Shown here piece after piece: positions 1 through 11,065 of a stretch of 64,000 bases of DNA (its first letter is position 1; every line of letters starts with the position of its first letter). This stretch comes from Pyrus communis (Eukaryota; Streptophyta; Magnoliopsida; Rosales; Rosaceae), in contig NC_084817.1 in the NCBI RefSeq assembly GCF_963583255.1, positions 20,503,989 through 20,567,988 on the forward strand, read 5' to 3'. The notes beneath the pieces are model-generated. The model saw nothing but the letters and a program-made list of their open reading frames with translations. It searched no databases and was not told the DNA's origin. The translations under genes were made by a program, and so were the position numbers.

Positions 1-2
1 GT

Positions 3-3000
3 CGCTCTGCTGAGCCTAGTTTCCCCGATATTGCTCAGCTGGGGGAAGCTATTGCTACAGATATTCAATCGGCGATCCGCCCTCCCCAGAGGACTCCTCT
101 GGAGACTATGTATAATTTGAAGTTAGATAAGTTTGAAGGTAATGAGGGTCATGAGGGCGCAGAGCGATGGTTAGAGCATATTGAGAAGACTTTTCGTGTT
201 TTGCACAGTCAGGGGAATCTTCCAGTTGAGAAGTGGGTTGAGACGACATCGTGGTTTCTGGGTAAGGAGTTTGTAGCCTGGTGGGAGCAAGAACTCTATC
301 GTTTGACTCCAGCTGAGAAGACTGATTGGGATGTTTTCCAGGAGTTGTTCAGGAGAAGGTTTGTGCCTCCTGAGTATATTGATCGTAAGAAGCAGGAATT
401 CACTGAGTTGAGACAGGGGAAGATAACAACGAATAAGTACTATCGGATGTTCACTGATTTGTCTCGCTACCATCCAGACGTTGCTGGTAATCCGGCGGAG
501 ATGCTTCGTCGTTTCCGTTTAGGCACTAAGAAGAAGTGTCGTTCGATGGCGACCACTACCCACTGTGATACCTACCAGGAGTTTTACGAGATTTTGTTGA
601 GGATTGAGGATTCAGAAAATATGCCGAGCGAGAGTGAGGAAGAAGAGAAAGATGGCAACTAGAAGAAAGATGATAAGGGTAAAGGTCAGGCGTCGCTCGG
701 ACCTCGTAGGACACATAACTTCAAGAGGGGTGGCACTAGTTCTAGCTCTTCTAGCGGTGGTTTCAGCGCCACTGGTCAGGGACGTGGAGGTAGGTTTGCT
801 GGTGGTGCTCGAGGCCAGAGACAGGGTGATGGTGGTAGAGGTAGAGCCCCAGTTTGCCGCAGGTGCAATAATCGGCATTTTGGTGAGTGTAGGCGTGGTA
901 GCCGTGGTTGTTTTACGTGTGGGCAGATGGGACATCGAGCTACAAATTGTCCCCAGAGTCAGCAGCAGAAGCCGAAGCAGACTTTCTTGCCACCACCTGC
1001 ACCGATTCAGCAGATTCAGGGTCCGGGTAGTTATGGACAGTCAGGTCGACGTGGTGCCTACCACTATCAGAGTGATGTTGTTCCTTATACCCCGGGACAA
1101 TATCAGTATCCCCAGGACCCATATTCTCAGGGTGGTTATCCTCCGTATTCTGGTGGTTATATGCCGTATCCTCCAGCTTCAGCAGGCGGTTCTCAGTGGT
1201 TTCAGGGATGACAGTTTCAGCAGGGGGAGATTGCTACGAGTAGTGCGGGGTCTTCGAGGCAGTCTGGTCAGCCCAGTCAGGCGCGTGGCACTCAGAGTCG
1301 TGGTGGTCAGACGAGCAGAGGTCGAGGTGGACGACAGCAGACCCAGGGGCGAATTCATAACATTTCGCTGCAGGATGCTCAGAACAATCCAGATTTGATC
1401 ATGGGTACGTTAAATATCCTTGGTTGTTTTGCTAGAGTATTAATTGATTGTGGTGCTACACATTCTGTGATTTCTCATACATTTGCTCAAGTGACGTAAC
1501 CTCGCCCCACACCTCTAGGGTATGATTTAGAGTTCGTTATGCCTAGAGGGGAGAGATGTATTGTAGATCGTGTGTACCCAGGATGTCCAGTGGTTGTGGA
1601 GGATGTTGTTATGCCAGCTGATCTTATCCCGTTAGATATTGTTGACTTTGATGTGATTTTGGGCACGGATTGGTTGCACCTCAATCGTGCCAATATTGAT
1701 TGTTACGGGAAAATAGTTACGTTCCATCACCCTAGATTACCTGTGGTTACTTTTGTGGGTGAGCAGAGTGGGGTGAGACATGGCGTTATTTCGGCTTTGC
1801 GAGCGAAAAGGTTGTTATCTAAAGGTTGCCAGGGGTACTTAGCTCATGTGGTGTTGGATGAGGCTGCTCCTAGTAGGGTTGAGGATGTGAGGGTAGTCAG
1901 ACACTTTCCCGATGTTTTCCCCGAGGATTTACCTGGTTTACCACCAGATCGAGACATGGAGTTTACTATCGAGTTGCTTCCAGGTACTAATCCTATTTCC
2001 TTGACTCCTTATCGTATGGCTCCCGCTGAGTTAAGGGAATTGAAAGTTCAGTTGCAGGAATTAGTGGATAAGGGATTTATTCAGCCTAGTACTTCGCCTT
2101 GGGGAGCTCCAGTACTGCTTGTGAGAAAGAAAGACGGAACTTTGAGGCTATGTATTGATTACAGGCAATTGAATCGGGTGACAATTAAAAACCGTTATCC
2201 GTTGCCACGTATCGATGATTTGTTTGATCAGCTTCGAGGTGCTTGTGTATTCTCCAAGATTGACTTGAGGTTTGGATATTATCAGCTGAAGATTAGTAGG
2301 GATGACGTTCCTAAAACGGAATTCAGGACTCGTTACGGTCATTACGAGTTTCTGGTTATGCCATTCGGTTTGACGAATGCACCAGCTGCTTTTATGGATT
2401 TAATGAACCAGGTGTTCCAGCCATATTTGGATGGGTTTGTTATTGTTTTCATCGACGACATTTTGGTGTATTCGAAGTCGAAAGCGGAGCATGTTTGACA
2501 TCTTACTTTGGTGTTGAAAAGGTTGAGGGAACACCAATTGTATGCTAAGTTTAGCACGTGCCAGTTTTGGTTAGACCAAGTTGCGTTTTTGGGACACATC
2601 ATTTCAGCTCAGGGTATTTTGGTGGACCCTCAGAAGGTTGCAGCGGTGGAGAATTGGGAGCAACCGCGAACTATCACAGAGGTGAGGAGTTTCCTTGGGT
2701 TAGCAGGGTATTATCGGCGGTTTGTTAAGGATTTTTCTGTGATTGCTTTACCACTGACGAGATTAACGAGGAAAGATGTTAAATTTGAGTGGGATGATAA
2801 GTGTGAGCAGAGTTTCCAGCAGTTGAAGTATTGTCTCACTCATGCACCTGTTTTGGCACTCCCGGACGATAGTGGTGATTTCGAGGTTTATAGTGATGCT
2901 TCCTTGAATGGTCTGGGATGTGTGTTGATGCAGCATGGTAGGGTGATTGCTTATGCTTCGCGACAGTTGAAACCTCATGAGTTGAATTACCCTACACATG

Positions 3001-4796
3001 ATTTGGAGTTGGCCGCTATCATTTTTGCGTTGAAGTTGTGGAGACACTACCTCTATGGAGAGAAATGTAGGATCTTTACAGATCACAAGAGTCTTCAGTA
3101 TCTTTTTACTCATAAGGAACTTAATCTTCGTCAGCGGAGGTGGTTGGAGCTGCTAAGTGATTATGACTGCACGATTGATTATCACCTTGGTCGTGCAAAT
3201 GTTGTGGCTGATGCACTTAGCAGGAAGTCTCAGGGCCGTATTAATGCGTTGTATGCGAGTTGTATTCCTCTTCTGGCAGACTTACATTCTACGGGAGTGA
3301 GGCTGGAAGCGGAAGATCGAGATGTGGCTTTACTTGCTAATTTTCAAGTGAGGCCAATGTTGGTCGATCGGGTGCTTGAAGCTCAGGTAGCTGATAGGGA
3401 GACTAAAGAACTAATTCAAGGTCGAGATCAAGGGAGGAGGAGAGACCTCAGAGTTCGTGATTCGGATGGCATGCTGATGCAGGAAGGTAGGATGTTCGTG
3501 CTTAATAATTTGGATTTAAAGAAAGCAATTCTCGATGAAGCACATATCTCAGCTTATGTCATGCATCCAGGAGTTACTAAAATGTATCATACCATTCGAC
3601 CATTTTATTATTGGCCTGGTATGAAGAGGGAGATAGCTGAGTATGTGAGTTGGTGTGCTGTTTGTCAGCATGTTAAAGCGGAAAGGAAAAAGCCGTTTGG
3701 ATTGTTGCAGCCACTTCCCGTTCCAGAGTGGAAATGGGAAAATGTTACTATGGATTTCGTGTACAAGCTTTCGCGTACACATAATGGTTTTGACGGCATT
3801 TGGGTGATCATTGATCGGCTTACTAAGTCAGCGCATTTTATTCCAGTGAGAGAGAAGTATTCTTTGGGCCGTTTAGCGGAGTTGTTTATCTCGAAGATTG
3901 TGAAGTACCATGGTGTCCCTGTGAGCATTGTCTCGGATCGTGATCCACGATTTACATCTAAGTTTTGGGTGGCTTTTCAGGAAGCTTTGGGTACGAGACT
4001 ACTTTATAGTACAGCGTATCATCCTCAGACGGACGGACAGTCAAAGAGAACTATTCAGACTTTGGAGGATATGTTGCGAGCTTCGGTGCTACAGTTTAGT
4101 GATGTTTGGCACAAGCGGTTGGATTTAATGGAATTTGCCTACAACAATAGCTTTCATTCGAGTATCGGCATGGCGCCATTTGAGGCATTGTATGGTAGAT
4201 CTTGTCGCACACCGTTGTGTTGGTCAGAGGTTGGAGAAAGAGTCTTAGTGGGTCCGGAGATTGTGGAGGAGACTACTCAAAATGTTCAGGTGATCAAGTC
4301 TAACCTGAAGGCAGCCCAGGACAGGCAGAAGAGTTTAGCAGATCGACATGCTACTGATAGAGTGTATGAGGTTGGCGATTGGGTATTTCTAAAGCTTTCA
4401 CCGTGGAGAGGTGTCGTACGGTTCGGAAAGAAAGGTAAGTTGAGTCCCAGGTACATTGGACCATACATGGTCACAGAGCGAGTTGGTGAGGTAGCTTACA
4501 GGTTGGAGTTGCCTCCGGAGTTGGCTAGGGTACATAACGTTTTTCACGTGTCTATGCTTCGATATTATGTTGCTGATCCGTCTCATGTGATACCTCCTCA
4601 ACCCTTGAAAATTAATCCAGATTTGACTTATGATGAGGAACCAGTGACGATACTAGATTGGAAGGAAAAGGTTCTGAGGAACAAGACGGTGAACTTAGTA
4701 AAAGTTTTGTGGAGAAATCATTCCGTGGAGGAAGCTACGTGGGAAACAGAAGATCGGATGAGGGATTTGTATCCTCGGTTGTTCTTTGATCACTAG
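3..4796 (+). pseudogene. gypsy gag-pol polyprotein, one frame with four in-frame stops
   Basis: A single frame runs from the window edge to the TAG at 4794 with no frameshift. It is cut by TAG at 660, TGA at 1209, TAA at 1497 and TGA at 2496. Domains in order: retrotransposon gag (about 100-620); two zinc knuckles (about 860-950, CX2CX3HX3C then CX2CX4HX4C); protease with an ID-C-GATHS active-site box at 1443-1463; reverse transcriptase (about 2050-2700) with the FIDD catalytic box at 2448-2459; RNase H (about 2880-3230); integrase with an HHCC zinc finger (about 3540-3680) and its catalytic core. The first two catalytic Asp are present (codons 3753 and 3936). The third acidic residue, 35 residues after the second, is Lys (AAG at 4044-4046). 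The C-terminal tail has the VLW...EEATWE pattern of a divergent chromodomain. The copy cannot make a functional polyprotein as it stands. Confidence 0.92.
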
Positions 4797-4853
4797 GGGT
4801 TGTTGTATGGTTGTTTCGAATTTCGAGACGAAATTCTAATAAGCTGGGCAGGT

Positions 4854-6877
4854 TGTGACAGCCCGTCCCGGAAATTTTAAAAACGTACACGTGAAAAGAC
4901 GATTTTGCCCTAGTTCGATTTCTTTACGTGTTGTGTTATGTTTTGGGTTTTGTTGGCATGTTTTGAGCCACACACACACTCCCACACCCCACACCCTTTT
5001 CTCCCTTTCCCTGTACCTGTCCCGAGTTCCCATTCCTTTCCCATTTTCCTTGAAACGTACGGACACACACACACACTCATCAAACCTCCACAGATCGAAG
5101 AAACCAAGCACATATTCAGACTCGTGAGGCTCGTAGGAGTCCAACCATACCCATTTCAGGTAAGAATACCTTCGTTTTCACGTCGAACTCACGATGCCCG
5201 ATTTTGGTACTGTTCATGCACACGTAATTTCTCACGTTTTAGGGAATTTCAAGCTTGTAGGAAGTTTGGTGAGGTCCCTAGGAGGCTCGAGGTGGTTCGT
5301 TTGAAGGTTTTGGACGTCGAGATCACGAGTTTCGAGGTTGGCGGGAGTTGGGGTGATTTTCCAGGTGAGATTTTGTGGATTTTAGCACTTGAAAGTGGTA
5401 TGATTGTGTTCCTCTCGTTGTAAGCTTCATTTTGGTACCAATTTTGTGAAATTTGGGTGAAAAACGAAGAAGTTACAAAGGTTTGAATTTTTCCCGATTT
5501 TCCGGCGGCGGAGGCTCGCCGGAGAAGACGACGGAATATTCCTAACACCGTTGACGGAATCTGTTAGGAATAACGGAATATTCCTGACGCCGTCAGCGTG
5601 CCAGGCACGTGCCTGTGCGTGGCCGGCACGTGTGGCCGTGCCTTGGCCGGCGCGTGGGGGCGTGTGCGACGGTGAAAAATTATTTTAAAAATATGGGGAT
5701 GTTCCTGAGGTTGAGTAGATCACGTTGGTGTATTCATACACCCCATTTAAGCATTGTATGAGAAGTTATTTCTTAGGTTTGGTTATGTACTTTAAAATTA
5801 ACGTTTTTGTAGTTGTTTCGCATATAGGTGATACTTATCCTGAGGACGAGCGTGGTCACTCGAGGCAGGGGGGCTACGACCCTTCCACTTACCAGTGAGT
5901 GGGCTTTTGGTTTTCCGTATATACCTATATACTTATATTTTCCCAGAAATTGATTTAAATATTTATTAGTTATATGCCATTTTTATATTGCCGGTTGTTA
6001 TGCATGGTTAGTTGCATTTATATATATATGAATATTTGGTGCTGCGGACGCACAGGTAAGTGCCAGGTAAGCGTTATTCATGTTTGTATTCAGTAGAGAT
6101 TGAGATGCTTAGAGAGCTCATAACCTGCACCCCCGGTGTTAATGCTCCCGCCCAGAGTAGGGCACAGTCCTTCACGTGATGTTCACCTCCCGCACCACAC
6201 GCTCAGCTTGGATCCAAGTTAGGTGCACAGTCCTGTCGTACAGACCACTTTAGGTGGTTCCGACTCGTAGGTGACCCGCGATTACTCGCCCAGCCTTCAC
6301 GTGATCATAGCACTTGAGCGTTTATATGTATTACACTCAGGCCTGTCGTACAGACCACTTTAGGTGGTTCCGACTCGTGTGCAGGTCCAGTTAGTGAGAT
6401 TTAGATTTGAGCTCTAGTTTCAGCCGTACAGGTCACGTTAGGTGACTCCGGCTGCCAGATTATGGTAGTGATATGATTATACCTGAGCACTTGCATTTCA
6501 TTCTGAGGTTTTGGCATGGCATATTCTTGAGCATGATTGGTATATATATATGTATATCTATTTTCTGGGAAGTATACAGGTTTTACGGCGAGGGGTTAGA
6601 ACTTATTTATTAAATGGTTTTCGAAAAGCTTTGTTTTTGCCCACTCATGCTTTTGTTTTGTGCCCCTCCAGGTTCTAGTTGACTAGCAGGTTTGGTGGTC
6701 TCCCAGAGGACTTTTCCGGCACTTCTGACAGACGATCACCAGCGTAGGGCCACCTTCGGGTGTACTGTTGTTGCGTCTTTTTCTTTTGGACTGCTTTAGG
6801 CTTATTGCTCTGAACTTAGCGTCACACTTACGCTTTCATTTGTTATTACCCGTCCTGATCTCGATCGGGGTGTGTCA
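4854..6877 (+). repeat. 3' LTR of the gypsy element, about 2.0 kb
   Basis: The LTR starts with TGTGACAGCCCGTCCC 58 bases after the pol stop and ends with TGTGTCA, giving TG...CA ends over 2,024 bp. I see no long purine tract directly before it; the preceding bases are GCTGGGCAGGT. Inside are a GC-rich stretch with repeated GGCCGGCACGTG-like words (5590-5660), CA-rich microsatellite runs (about 4970-5075), and a structured block of stem-loops (6120-6460). Several short open frames within it are chance. Confidence 0.85.
6232..6455 (+). repeat. three stem-loop repeats inside the LTR
   Basis: A 37-bp word occurs identically at 6232-6268 and 6342-6378, 110 bp apart. A related third copy lies at 6421-6455. 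Each can fold as an outer stem (GTCG/CGAC in the first two, GCCG/CGGC in the third), a TAC-AG spacer, an inner stem (ACCAC/GTGGT or GTCAC/GTGAC) and a 5-base loop ending TTAG. The third copy differs from the others at paired positions on both sides of the stems. Confidence 0.8.
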
Positions 6878-7344
6878 TTTTAGGCATCCGAAAAAATTTT
6901 AAATGGATAAATGCAAACATAATTAATGAACTTGCTTATGTGGAGTCTAGTCAATGGGTTTTATTTGAGCAAAAAATTTACGTCGGGTTTTATGTGGAGA
7001 AAATTGAGTTCCATGGGTTAAAGTCATATTTTTAGTTATATAAATAGAGAATTTTCTTTATTTTTTCAAATGTTTATACACTTATATAATGATATATAGC
7101 GTTGTGCCCGTATTCCGAGCACACTAAAAATCTATCATGGAGTTGATCCTATGAAATGATATGAAACAGAGCCGCATTTCATAGATTATTAAAAGTTGAA
7201 AACATCATTTGATGTGGTCTAACTTTATTACATAAAATTAATCAAAGGGGTGAACAAAACGCACTGTTTTCAAGCCTCAACACTAAAACCCTACCATGGT
7301 TCGAGGCTGAATTATAAAAACAAACCATTATACAGAAGCAAATT
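6878..7344. other. intergenic, no gene seen
   Basis: AT-rich DNA between the gypsy LTR and the 3' end of the MADS-box gene. The right-hand part (about 7200-7344) probably contains the MADS-gene 3' untranslated region on the minus strand. I see no further feature. Confidence 0.6.
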
Positions 7345-8112
7345 TCAAGGGTAAAATGAATTATTGGACCAAATAGCATTAATTTGGCTCTGATCCGCAG
7401 CAAACGGCAGCATATTCATCTCATATCCACCACCAATCCCTGCCATTTGCTGCTGCTGATGATCTTGTGGGACGTTCATCATGTCCATGAAAAACGGTTG
7501 CTGCTGCCTTTGAACCGCCATGCCCACATTATTGTTAAGCTCAAAACCCTGCTGCCTCTCCACTCCACGCTCCGGCACAGTTGCAGCAGGTACAGGCAGC
7601 GCCGTTGGTTGTAGTTGCACTTGGCTCTTAGAATCCTGTTCATTCAGATTCTTCATCCGGTTGTCGATCTCCTTCAAATTCTGGTCAATCAGCCACCCCA
7701 GATCGTTCAAATCAACCATGCTCAAACCGTGGAGCTGGGACTTTCCCATCAGACTCTGGAACATCACTCTCGTCATCTCCTTCTCGCGGTTCTCCTTCCT
7801 TTGCTTCTTCAATTGCTCGTTGGCCTTGGCGATCCGCTGCCGCAGGAAACTCTCTTGGTTCACCATTTTTTTGCTCTGCTCCATCTCCGGCATGGTCTTG
7901 AACTGTGCGAGAACCCGCTGGACTCCCAACGGCGATGGCCAGAGCTCCGGCTGGGAGTCATACGGGCTGTAAATAATCGCGCACGCCTGAACATCACAAA
8001 GGGTGCTGAGTTCGCTCACCTTCTTCATCAAACCCTTCCTTCTCTTCTTGAACGTGGCCTTTCGCGCCGAGTCGTTGCTGATGTAGGTCAGTTTCACTTT
8101 CGTTCTAGTCAT
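7345..8112 (-). CDS. AGL80-like: type I (M-gamma) MADS-box transcription factor, AGL80-like
   Basis: This is an intronless gene of 255 residues. Residues 1-60 form a MADS domain (KLTYISNDSARKATFKKR...GLMKKVSELSTLCDVQ...), with the SRF-type basic helix and the ACAIIYSP strand typical of M-gamma type I proteins. Residues 85-125 are a charged helical region (RQRIAKANEQLKKQRKENREKE) characteristic of the AGL80/PHERES-type subfamily. The C-terminus is glutamine- and methionine-rich. Members of this family are nuclear DNA-binding proteins that act in the central cell and endosperm; that is family knowledge, not shown here. I chose the ATG at 8112, where the MADS domain starts. An in-frame ATG at 8184 would add 24 unrelated residues, but it lies almost at the TATA box (8198-8207) and is probably not transcribed. 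Confidence 0.93.
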   Translation of the reverse strand: MTRTKVKLTYISNDSARKATFKKRRKGLMKKVSELSTLCDVQACAIIYSPYDSQPELWPSPLGVQRVLAQFKTMPEMEQSKKMVNQESFLRQRIAKANEQLKKQRKENREKEMTRVMFQSLMGKSQLHGLSMVDLNDLGWLIDQNLKEIDNRMKNLNEQDSKSQVQLQPTALPVPAATVPERGVERQQGFELNNNVGMAVQRQQQPFFMDMMNVPQDHQQQQMAGIGGGYEMNMLPFAADQSQINAIWSNNSFYP

Positions 8113-8197
8113 GGCTCGTCGGAGATGAGACAAAAGCACAGACTGGAGAATAAGGAAGCTTTTGAGGGATGTGATATACCACAAACAGCCTATGCTC

Positions 8198-8207
8198 TAT
8201 ATATATA
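8198..8207 (-). promoter_or_regulatory. probable TATA box of the AGL80-like gene
   Basis: CTATATATATAG reads on the minus strand about 85 bp upstream of the chosen ATG (8112). A start site about 30 bp downstream (near 8170) would give a leader of about 60 bases and would exclude the upstream in-frame ATG at 8184. Confidence 0.55.
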
Positions 8208-8212
8208 GCAAG

Positions 8213-9226
8213 AAAAGAGCTACATACTCACCCAGGAGATATGGTTTTGAACGAGAATTTAATGCAGGAGATTTTCTGTTGTACGGTATACATTGGATGC
8301 ACAATCATCAATCTACTATATCAGACAAGATTTGGTGAGTTATATATATTTGTAGGATAATATCAAATCTCGGGCAGATTTTATTGGCAAAAGAAAATTT
8401 GTAATTTGATTCAGAAACTTATTAACGTGAGTTGGTTGTGCTTTTTTATTTTATTTTTGTTAATATTCATGGGACTTGTTCTTTATATGGATTGATATTG
8501 TCTGTTAATTTTCATACATGCATGAATGCAAGCGCGCCAAAGATAGGGATATCTCTGTATACACTTTTAAGGGAATCCAACCTCAGTCTTGTTTTCGAGT
8601 TTTCTTTTTTCTTTTTTTTTTTTTTCTTTTTTCTTTTTAATTTCCTTTTGTGCAAATTCTTGTTTAGGAGGATAAGATACTTATCCTAATAATTCATATA
8701 CTATGTCTTGAGAAATTTCTTACGATATTATCACATTTACTAAAAAAAACATTGAGACAAAGTCCTAATGTTAATTCTCGTATTTTCATAATTGTAAGAA
8801 GCTTTAAATTCGAATTTGAGTTCTCGTTGTTTAAATTAAAAAGACTCTCAAACCAGACAAGAGACTTTCCCATAGTTTACCTCCTTCCTTATGCTCACCA
8901 TTCTCCTCCGACACAACAAAAATGGTTTTCACTCGTATTTTTTTCTTTACATATCCTTATTTATTTCGATGCTAATTGAAGGACAAAACTTTATCTGTGT
9001 ACAAAAGAACGAACATGAGTATGTTGAAATCATTTCCTAAAAGAGTTATGTTATAGGAACTAAATTCGTAGAGTAAATTGTACAAACTAAATGACATGAA
9101 AGTTGATGATTAGATTATTACTTAAAATATCCTGATGATTATCATAAACGAAATACCACAAATTTGAAACTACAAAACAAAAATAAAAATAGGAATCCGA
9201 AATTAACCCGAGCCGAGCCCACGCGC
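8213..9226. other. intergenic, AT-rich
   Basis: Promoter side of the AGL80-like gene and 3' side of the TPR gene. It contains a pyrimidine run (T-rich, about 8604-8645). Short open frames here are of low complexity and I do not believe any is coding. Confidence 0.6.
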
Positions 9227-9952
9227 CTAACTCGAACCGAGTCGTTCGAGAGCGTCCATGGCGGCTTTCAATCTGGGCTGCACCCTCAGCGCCGCCTCGT
9301 AAGCCTTCCTGGCCTCCTCCGTCATCTTCTTCCCCTCGTAGCACTCTCCCAACGTACAAAATGCCTTCACATTCTCCGGACTCAGCTCCACAGCCCGATT
9401 CAAATCCTCAATCACCGGGTCAACCTGGGCTTTCCGGTTCATCGACAGCATGATCTCCGCCCTCTTGACGAGCGCATCGCCGCGCTCCTCGTCGGTCAGG
9501 CTCTTGCGGCAGAGAGGGGACAGCGCGACATCGATGGCGTCGAGTGCGGAGGTCTTGTATCCCTGGGCGTCGAGGGCGAGGGATTTGAGGATGTGGGCGG
9601 CGGCGTCCTTGGGGACGAGCGCGATGGCCTTTTCGGCCTCGTCGAGGGCCTGCTGGGAGAGGGAGGCGGAGGCGGAGGAGGAGAGGGAGTCGGCGGATCG
9701 GGACTGGGCGAGGAGCTGGGCGCCGAGGACGAAGTGGCGCTTGGCCCGGGCGGCGGTTTTGTTACGGAAGCGGTAGCGGAGTTTGGCGAAGAGCTTCTGG
9801 GGGATGTTGTTGATGGTGAGGAAGGCGATGACGACGAAGAGGATTAGGCCGGCTTGGAGGAGAATGTCCTTCACGATTCGGGACTTATCGATCGGTGCCG
9901 ATTCCTCTGTTTGGGAATTGATGTATCGGAGTTGGGATTGAAGGAAATCCAT
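9227..9952 (-). CDS. membrane-anchored tetratricopeptide-repeat protein
   Basis: This is an intronless gene of 241 residues. Residues about 30-50 (LLQAGLILFVVIAFLTI) form one hydrophobic membrane segment with a basic flank after it (residues 53-72), suggesting a tail facing the cytosol or stroma. From about residue 98 to 230 there are three TPR-like helix pairs. The clearest is AFCTLGECYEGKKMTEEARKAYEAAL, written here only by its pattern: small residue at 8, Y at 11, A at 20. A serine-rich linker (residues 84-100) joins the two parts. TPRs bind other proteins; the partner is unknown. The coding strand is much more GC-rich than its surroundings, so the opposite strand also carries long open frames, which are shadows. 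The start is the first ATG of the frame and the family usually begins MDF..., so I trust it. Confidence 0.88.
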   Translation of the reverse strand: MDFLQSQLRYINSQTEESAPIDKSRIVKDILLQAGLILFVVIAFLTINNIPQKLFAKLRYRFRNKTAARAKRHFVLGAQLLAQSRSADSLSSSASASLSQQALDEAEKAIALVPKDAAAHILKSLALDAQGYKTSALDAIDVALSPLCRKSLTDEERGDALVKRAEIMLSMNRKAQVDPVIEDLNRAVELSPENVKAFCTLGECYEGKKMTEEARKAYEAALRVQPRLKAAMDALERLGSS

Positions 9953-10154
9953 GGGTGGGTGTTTGGGAATTGGGTTTAGGGAGGATCGGTAGATATGGGG
10001 AAATTGGGAAGGGAGGAAGGGAAGGGGGAGACCGATGACGGGGTCGACTATTTTGACCTTCTAGGAACTGCGACTTGGCTTTTGGGATATTAATGAAGCT
10101 GCCTTCTTATTGGTGTTTGCCTGCCTTACTTGCTTCAACCTTTCCACCTACGAA

Positions 10155-10438
10155 CAGTAATTTTATTTATACCACATTTCTATATCATCTTAGGTGGTAT
10201 CTGATGTGAACAGCCGTATCATTTAAAAAATTTGCAAAATTCAAGGAAATGAATGAGAAAGCCTCGTTGTATACCATAATCATCATTTAATTAACTAGTT
10301 TTTCTTAATTATTAGTTTATTAAATAATGAACTAATTTAAAAATATGATTAATTCAAATGATGTGACTTTTCAGATCAAATGTCACCTAAGATGGTATGA
10401 AAATGTGGTACAAAAACATGGTATGAATAATATTACTC
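10155..10438 (+). mobile_element. Mutator-like MITE, copy A, with 9-bp target duplication
   Basis: A 284-bp non-coding element lies between two copies of ACCTACGAA (10146-10154 and 10439-10447; a preceding C is also shared, so the duplication may be read as 10 bp). Its ends are inverted: AGTAATTTTATTTATACCA on the left and the reverse complement of TGGTATGAATAATATTACT on the right. Subterminal AGGTGG/CCACCT-type words mirror each other. A 9-10-bp duplication is the mark of the Mutator superfamily. Confidence 0.85.
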
Positions 10439-10466
10439 ACCTACGAATGACTATTCTTTAAATAAC

Positions 10467-10748
10467 AAATAATGTTATTCATACCATGTTTTTGTAACAC
10501 ATTTTCATATCATCTAAGGTGGCATTTGATGTGGACAGATTAAGAAAAATTAATCATATTTTTAAATTTAGTTCATTATTTAATAAACTAATAATTAAGA
10601 AAAATTAGTTAATTAAATGATAATTGTGGTATACGAGAAGCCTATCTCCTTCCCTTCCTTGGGTTTTGCAAATTTTTCAAATGATGTAACTGTCCACATC
10701 AAGTACCACCTAAGGTGATATAAAAATATGATATGAATAGCATTACCC
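10467..10748 (-). mobile_element. Mutator-like MITE, copy B, opposite orientation
   Basis: A second 282-bp member of the same family is flanked by TTAAATAAC at 10458-10466 and 10749-10757. Its interior (ATTAATCATATTTTTAAATT...) is the reverse complement of copy A, and only 28 bp separate the two. The pair therefore forms an inverted repeat of about 280-bp arms that could fold as a long hairpin if read through. Confidence 0.85.
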
Positions 10749-11065
10749 TTAAATAACTGAAAATTTAACTTCCCCCCTCAATACTCATTTTTTTTAGCCT
10801 ATAACACATTATATTATATTTATCCGAATAAAAAGCAATGGTTAGAAACTAACTAAGCAACTTATCAAATTAAGTTTGTGTATCAATTTTTTAATTTTTT
10901 TGAATTCCAAAAATACCCCCATATAAGCTAGTATGAAAATGCCTTGTAATTACGTTTTAATTTACGTGCATTGAATTTGGCAAGGTCTTCTATCCATGAA
11001 ATTTCAATTTGAATATACCTAAATTAATGTTTAATTTCAACAATATTTATTTTTTAATTTTATGA

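Larger units (their letters stand above)
1..6877 (+). mobile_element. Ty3/gypsy chromovirus LTR retrotransposon, 5' part outside the window
   Basis: The segment holds gag with zinc knuckles, protease, reverse transcriptase, RNase H, integrase and a C-terminal chromodomain-like tail, followed by one long LTR. That order (integrase after RT/RNase H) is the Ty3/gypsy order. The tail, together with the long LTR, points to the Del/Tekay group of chromoviruses, which is an inference from domain style. The 5' LTR and primer-binding site lie before base 1, so the two LTRs cannot be compared for age. The bases just after the 3' LTR (TTTTA at 6878) are the expected place of the target duplication, but its partner is not visible. 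Confidence 0.93.

Noticed and set aside
4855..5548. Overlapping open frames at the start of the gypsy LTR
   Set aside because: CA-rich simple sequence and LTR DNA; not conserved coding.
7520..8208. Open frames on the plus strand opposite the MADS gene
   Set aside because: Shadows of a clear MADS-domain coding region.
9164..9847. Long open frame on the plus strand opposite the TPR gene
   Set aside because: A glycine/glutamate-rich shadow caused by the GC-rich minus-strand coding sequence; the minus frame has the membrane segment and TPR pattern.
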